Assembly: GCA_002405525.1 (NCBI GenBank)
Contig: DHLY01000122.1
Span: 1 to 7,755, forward strand
Direction: 5' to 3'
Source: Proteobacteria bacterium UBA4656
Lineage (GTDB): Bacteria > Pseudomonadota > Gammaproteobacteria > Xanthomonadales > Ahniellaceae
DNA length: 7,755 nt
Positions 5,886 to 7,755 of this stretch are shown piece by piece. The first letter of the stretch is position 1. Each line of letters starts with the position of its first letter. A program made the translations under genes and the position numbers. Below the pieces are notes generated by a model that made no database searches, was not told the DNA's origin, and was given only the letters and a program-made list of their open reading frames with translations.

Positions 5886-7755
5886 TCAGCGATCCGGCAG
5901 GCGATCGCGCAGGGCGTCGAGGTCGCGCCGCTCGGCGGGCGAGCCCGCCGCCGTCGTCGCGCGTTCGATCGCGCGCCGGGCGGCCGCGACATCGCCGTCG
6001 GCCAGCGCGAGCGCGGCTCCGATGCGGTGGGTGTCGAAGGCCTCCGCGAGGCCGAGCCCCGGCGCCAGCGCGGCGTAGCGCGCGTACATCGTCCGTGCCG
6101 CCGCGGTGTCGCCACGCGCCAGCGCGAGCAGGGCCTGCTCGGCGAGCACCTGCGCCCGGCCGGCGATCATGCGCTCGCCGAGTGCCGCGGCGAAGCGCGC
6201 CTCGGCCGCCGCCGCGGCCTGCGCCGCGGCGTCGAGTCGGCCCGCGAAACGCAGCGCGCGCGCCAGGTTGAGTTCCTGGTACGCGAGGTCGGTCGGAAAC
6301 GCCGCGGGGTCAGCCGCCCACTCGGCGAGCGCCTCCTCGCGCGCGGCGACCAGTTCGTCGAGGCGGTCGTCGGCTTCCAGGACGGCCGCCCACAGGCTGG
6401 CCGCCATGCCGCGCAAGTGGTGGCCGCGCGGCAGGTGGGCGCGCGCGTACTGCAGCACGTCGGCGCCGGCGGCCCGCGACGCGTCGTTGCCGGCGTCGAT
6501 CGAGCGTGCGAGCGTGATGCGCAACTGGGTGCCGATCTCGGCCTGCTCGCGGTCACGTGGCGGGTCCGGCAGCAAGGCGATCCCCTCGCGCGCGCGCGCG
6601 GCGGCTTCGTCGACCTGCCCCAGCGAGGCCAGGTTGCGCGCCAGCAGGCGAAGCCGCGCGGCGCGCACCACCGGCCGCTCGTCGGCGGGCGTGTGTTCGA
6701 CCGCCAGCCGCGCAGTGTCGGCGGCGCGCTGGAATTCGAGCGCGTTCATCCACGCCTGGGCGACGATCTGCGCGACCTCTGCCAGCACGCGCGGGTCGCC
6801 GCCGAGGTCGCGTTCGAGGCTCTGCGCCGCGCGCTCGATCAGGGCGATGCCGGTCACCGGCTGCCCGTTCGCGTCGCGCGCGCCGGCGCCGAGCAAGGTG
6901 CCGGCGAGGAAGCGCTGGCCCAGCACGGTGCGCTCCAGGTTTTCGCGCGCCAGCCGCTCGGCGGCCAGCGCGCGGTCGCGCTCCGCGGCCAGTCGCGCGG
7001 TGAAGACGGCCGCGATCATGATCGCCGCCAACAGCAGCAGTGCGCCGACCCGATGGCGGGCGACGAACTTGCGCAAGCGATAGCCGGCGGTGTCCGGCAC
7101 CGCGCGCAGCGGTCGCCGCTCGCGCCACGCGAGCAGGTCCTCGCGCAGCGCATCCACCCCGGGATAGCGGCGCGCCGGGTCGGCGGCCGTCGCCATCGCC
7201 AGCACGCCGCGCAGTTCCGCATCCGCCAGCGGTGCCGGTGCGCCGGGCTCGCGGTCGTCGCCGCCGCCCAGCAGCACGCGCAGGATCACGCCGAGGCTGT
7301 AGACGTCGCTGGCGGTGGTCACCGTGCCACCCGCTGCCTGCTCGGGGCTGGCCCAGCCGAGGCTCGCCACCCGCGTCGAGCCCTCGCCGGGCTCCAGCGC
7401 CACCAGTCGCGCGACGCCGAAGTCGAGCAGCTTGGGCTCGCCGTCGGCCCGCACCATCACGTTGGCGGGCTTGAGGTCGCGGTGGATCACCAGTTGACGG
7501 TGTGCGTGCGCAACCGCGGCCGCCAGCTTGTCGAACAGCGCCAGCCGCGGCGTCGGATCGGCCGGCGCGTGGGCGAGCCATTCGGCGAGCGGCATGCCCT
7601 CGACGTACTCCATCACCAGGTAGGGCTGGCCCTCGGGGGTCTCACCGCCATCGAGCAGGCGCGCGATGTTGGGATGGTCGAGCTCGGCGAGGATGCGGCG
7701 CTCCTGGCGCAGCCGGCGCATGCCGTCTTCGGTGGGAAAGCCTCGCAGCACCTTG
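5886..7755 (-). CDS. Transmembrane Ser/Thr protein kinase with C-terminal TPR sensor, 5' end outside window (K3)
   Basis: This is the 3' portion of a receptor-type kinase; the reading frame stays open to the right edge. The first complete codon (7754-7752) is AAG, the catalytic Lys equivalent to Lys114 of K1, followed by VLRGFPTEDG. The GTG at 7751 is therefore internal and not a start, and about 113 residues, including the glycine loop, lie outside. Counting that Lys as 1: helix-C Glu18, HRDLKPAN (91-98), DFG (111-113), SPEQ (136-139). The P+1 loop reads ASLGWASPE where K1 and K2 have WTPGYASPE, so Thr becomes Ser131 and Tyr becomes Trp134. A basic RLRKFVARHR stretch (226-235), a membrane helix (about 236-252) and a stalk precede about seven degenerate TPR-like pairs (326-600). 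The sensor, about 370 residues, is shorter than in K1 and K2 and has no cysteine. It is the first kinase of the visible array. Kinase identity is secure. Confidence 0.95.
   Translation of the reverse strand, partial: KVLRGFPTEDGMRRLRQERRILAELDHPNIARLLDGGETPEGQPYLVMEYVEGMPLAEWLAHAPADPTPRLALFDKLAAAVAHAHRQLVIHRDLKPANVMVRADGEPKLLDFGVARLVALEPGEGSTRVASLGWASPEQAAGGTVTTASDVYSLGVILRVLLGGGDDREPGAPAPLADAELRGVLAMATAADPARRYPGVDALREDLLAWRERRPLRAVPDTAGYRLRKFVARHRVGALLLLAAIMIAAVFTARLAAERDRALAAERLARENLERTVLGQRFLAGTLLGAGARDANGQPVTGIALIERAAQSLERDLGGDPRVLAEVAQIVAQAWMNALEFQRAADTARLAVEHTPADERPVVRAARLRLLARNLASLGQVDEAAARAREGIALLPDPPRDREQAEIGTQLRITLARSIDAGNDASRAAGADVLQYARAHLPRGHHLRGMAASLWAAVLEADDRLDELVAAREEALAEWAADPAAFPTDLAYQELNLARALRFAGRLDAAAQAAAAAEARFAAALGERMIAGRAQVLAEQALLALARGDTAAARTMYARYAALAPGLGLAEAFDTHRIGAALALADGDVAAARRAIERATTAAGSPAERRDLDALRDRLPDR
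6587..6600. repeat. (CG)7 dinucleotide tract inside K3
   Basis: Seven uninterrupted CG dinucleotides lie in the TPR-coding part of K3, where the protein reads AAARARE. Slippage by one unit would shift the frame. Such tracts arise readily in DNA of this composition, and the codons fit the protein's normal Ala/Arg usage, so no function is implied. Confidence 0.5.

Noticed and set aside
5810..6115. Minus-strand frame of 101 codons ending in a TGA that overlaps the K2 ATG, suggesting a translationally coupled small gene.
   Set aside because: Most of it is out of frame within the 3' end of K3, where the TPR-encoding frame is well supported; its composition is typical of shadow frames.
7749..7751. 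GTG at 7751-7749 as the start codon of K3.
   Set aside because: The preceding in-frame codon is AAG, matching the catalytic Lys of K1 and K2, and the following LRGFPTEDG aligns with them internally. The gene continues past the window edge.
5886..7755. K3 as a catalytically dead pseudokinase because its activation loop is unusual.
   Set aside because: The visible Lys, helix-C Glu, HRD, Asn and DFG residues are all intact; only specificity-type positions differ. The glycine loop is outside the window and cannot be judged.

Overview
The window is GC-rich bacterial DNA (over 70% GC by eye). All supported genes read leftward on the minus strand. It looks like a proteobacterial chromosome. The N-terminal kinase / single membrane helix / C-terminal TPR architecture, and the juxtamembrane phrase around 'RKFVRRHRG', fit Lysobacterales (Xanthomonadales) best, but this is recognition from memory and not a search result.

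Layout in transcription order, right to left: (1) 7755-5886, a receptor-type Ser/Thr kinase cut by the window edge exactly at its catalytic lysine (called K3 here). (2) A 72-nt gap carrying a 15-nt imperfect direct repeat. (3) 5813-3078, a complete second kinase (K2, 911 aa). (4) A 101-nt gap carrying a small hairpin between two 11-nt direct repeats. (5) 2976-193, a complete third kinase with a GTG start (K1, 927 aa). (6) A 50-nt gap. (7) From 142 to the left edge, the first 47 codons of a secreted protein with a clear signal peptide. No transfer RNA, ribosomal RNA, CRISPR array, insertion sequence or convincing terminator was seen. No gap exceeds 101 nt.

The three kinases share one plan. In K1 and K2 it starts with a short helical N-terminal segment (outside the window in K3), followed by a Hanks-type catalytic domain, a basic juxtamembrane stretch, one transmembrane helix, a charged coiled-coil-like stalk and a long array of degenerate TPR-like helical pairs expected outside the cytoplasmic membrane. 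K1 and K2 align without a gap from residue 81 to 400 (235/320 identical by hand count), while their TPR parts diverge strongly. K3 is more distant and has a shorter sensor. The likely picture is a co-oriented, probably co-transcribed array of paralogous receptor kinases with similar cytoplasmic output and different extracytoplasmic sensing. The secreted protein downstream may be a partner, ligand or product of the pathway; that is inference. Related kinases in this lineage often sit next to an ECF sigma factor. If one exists here it lies outside the window.
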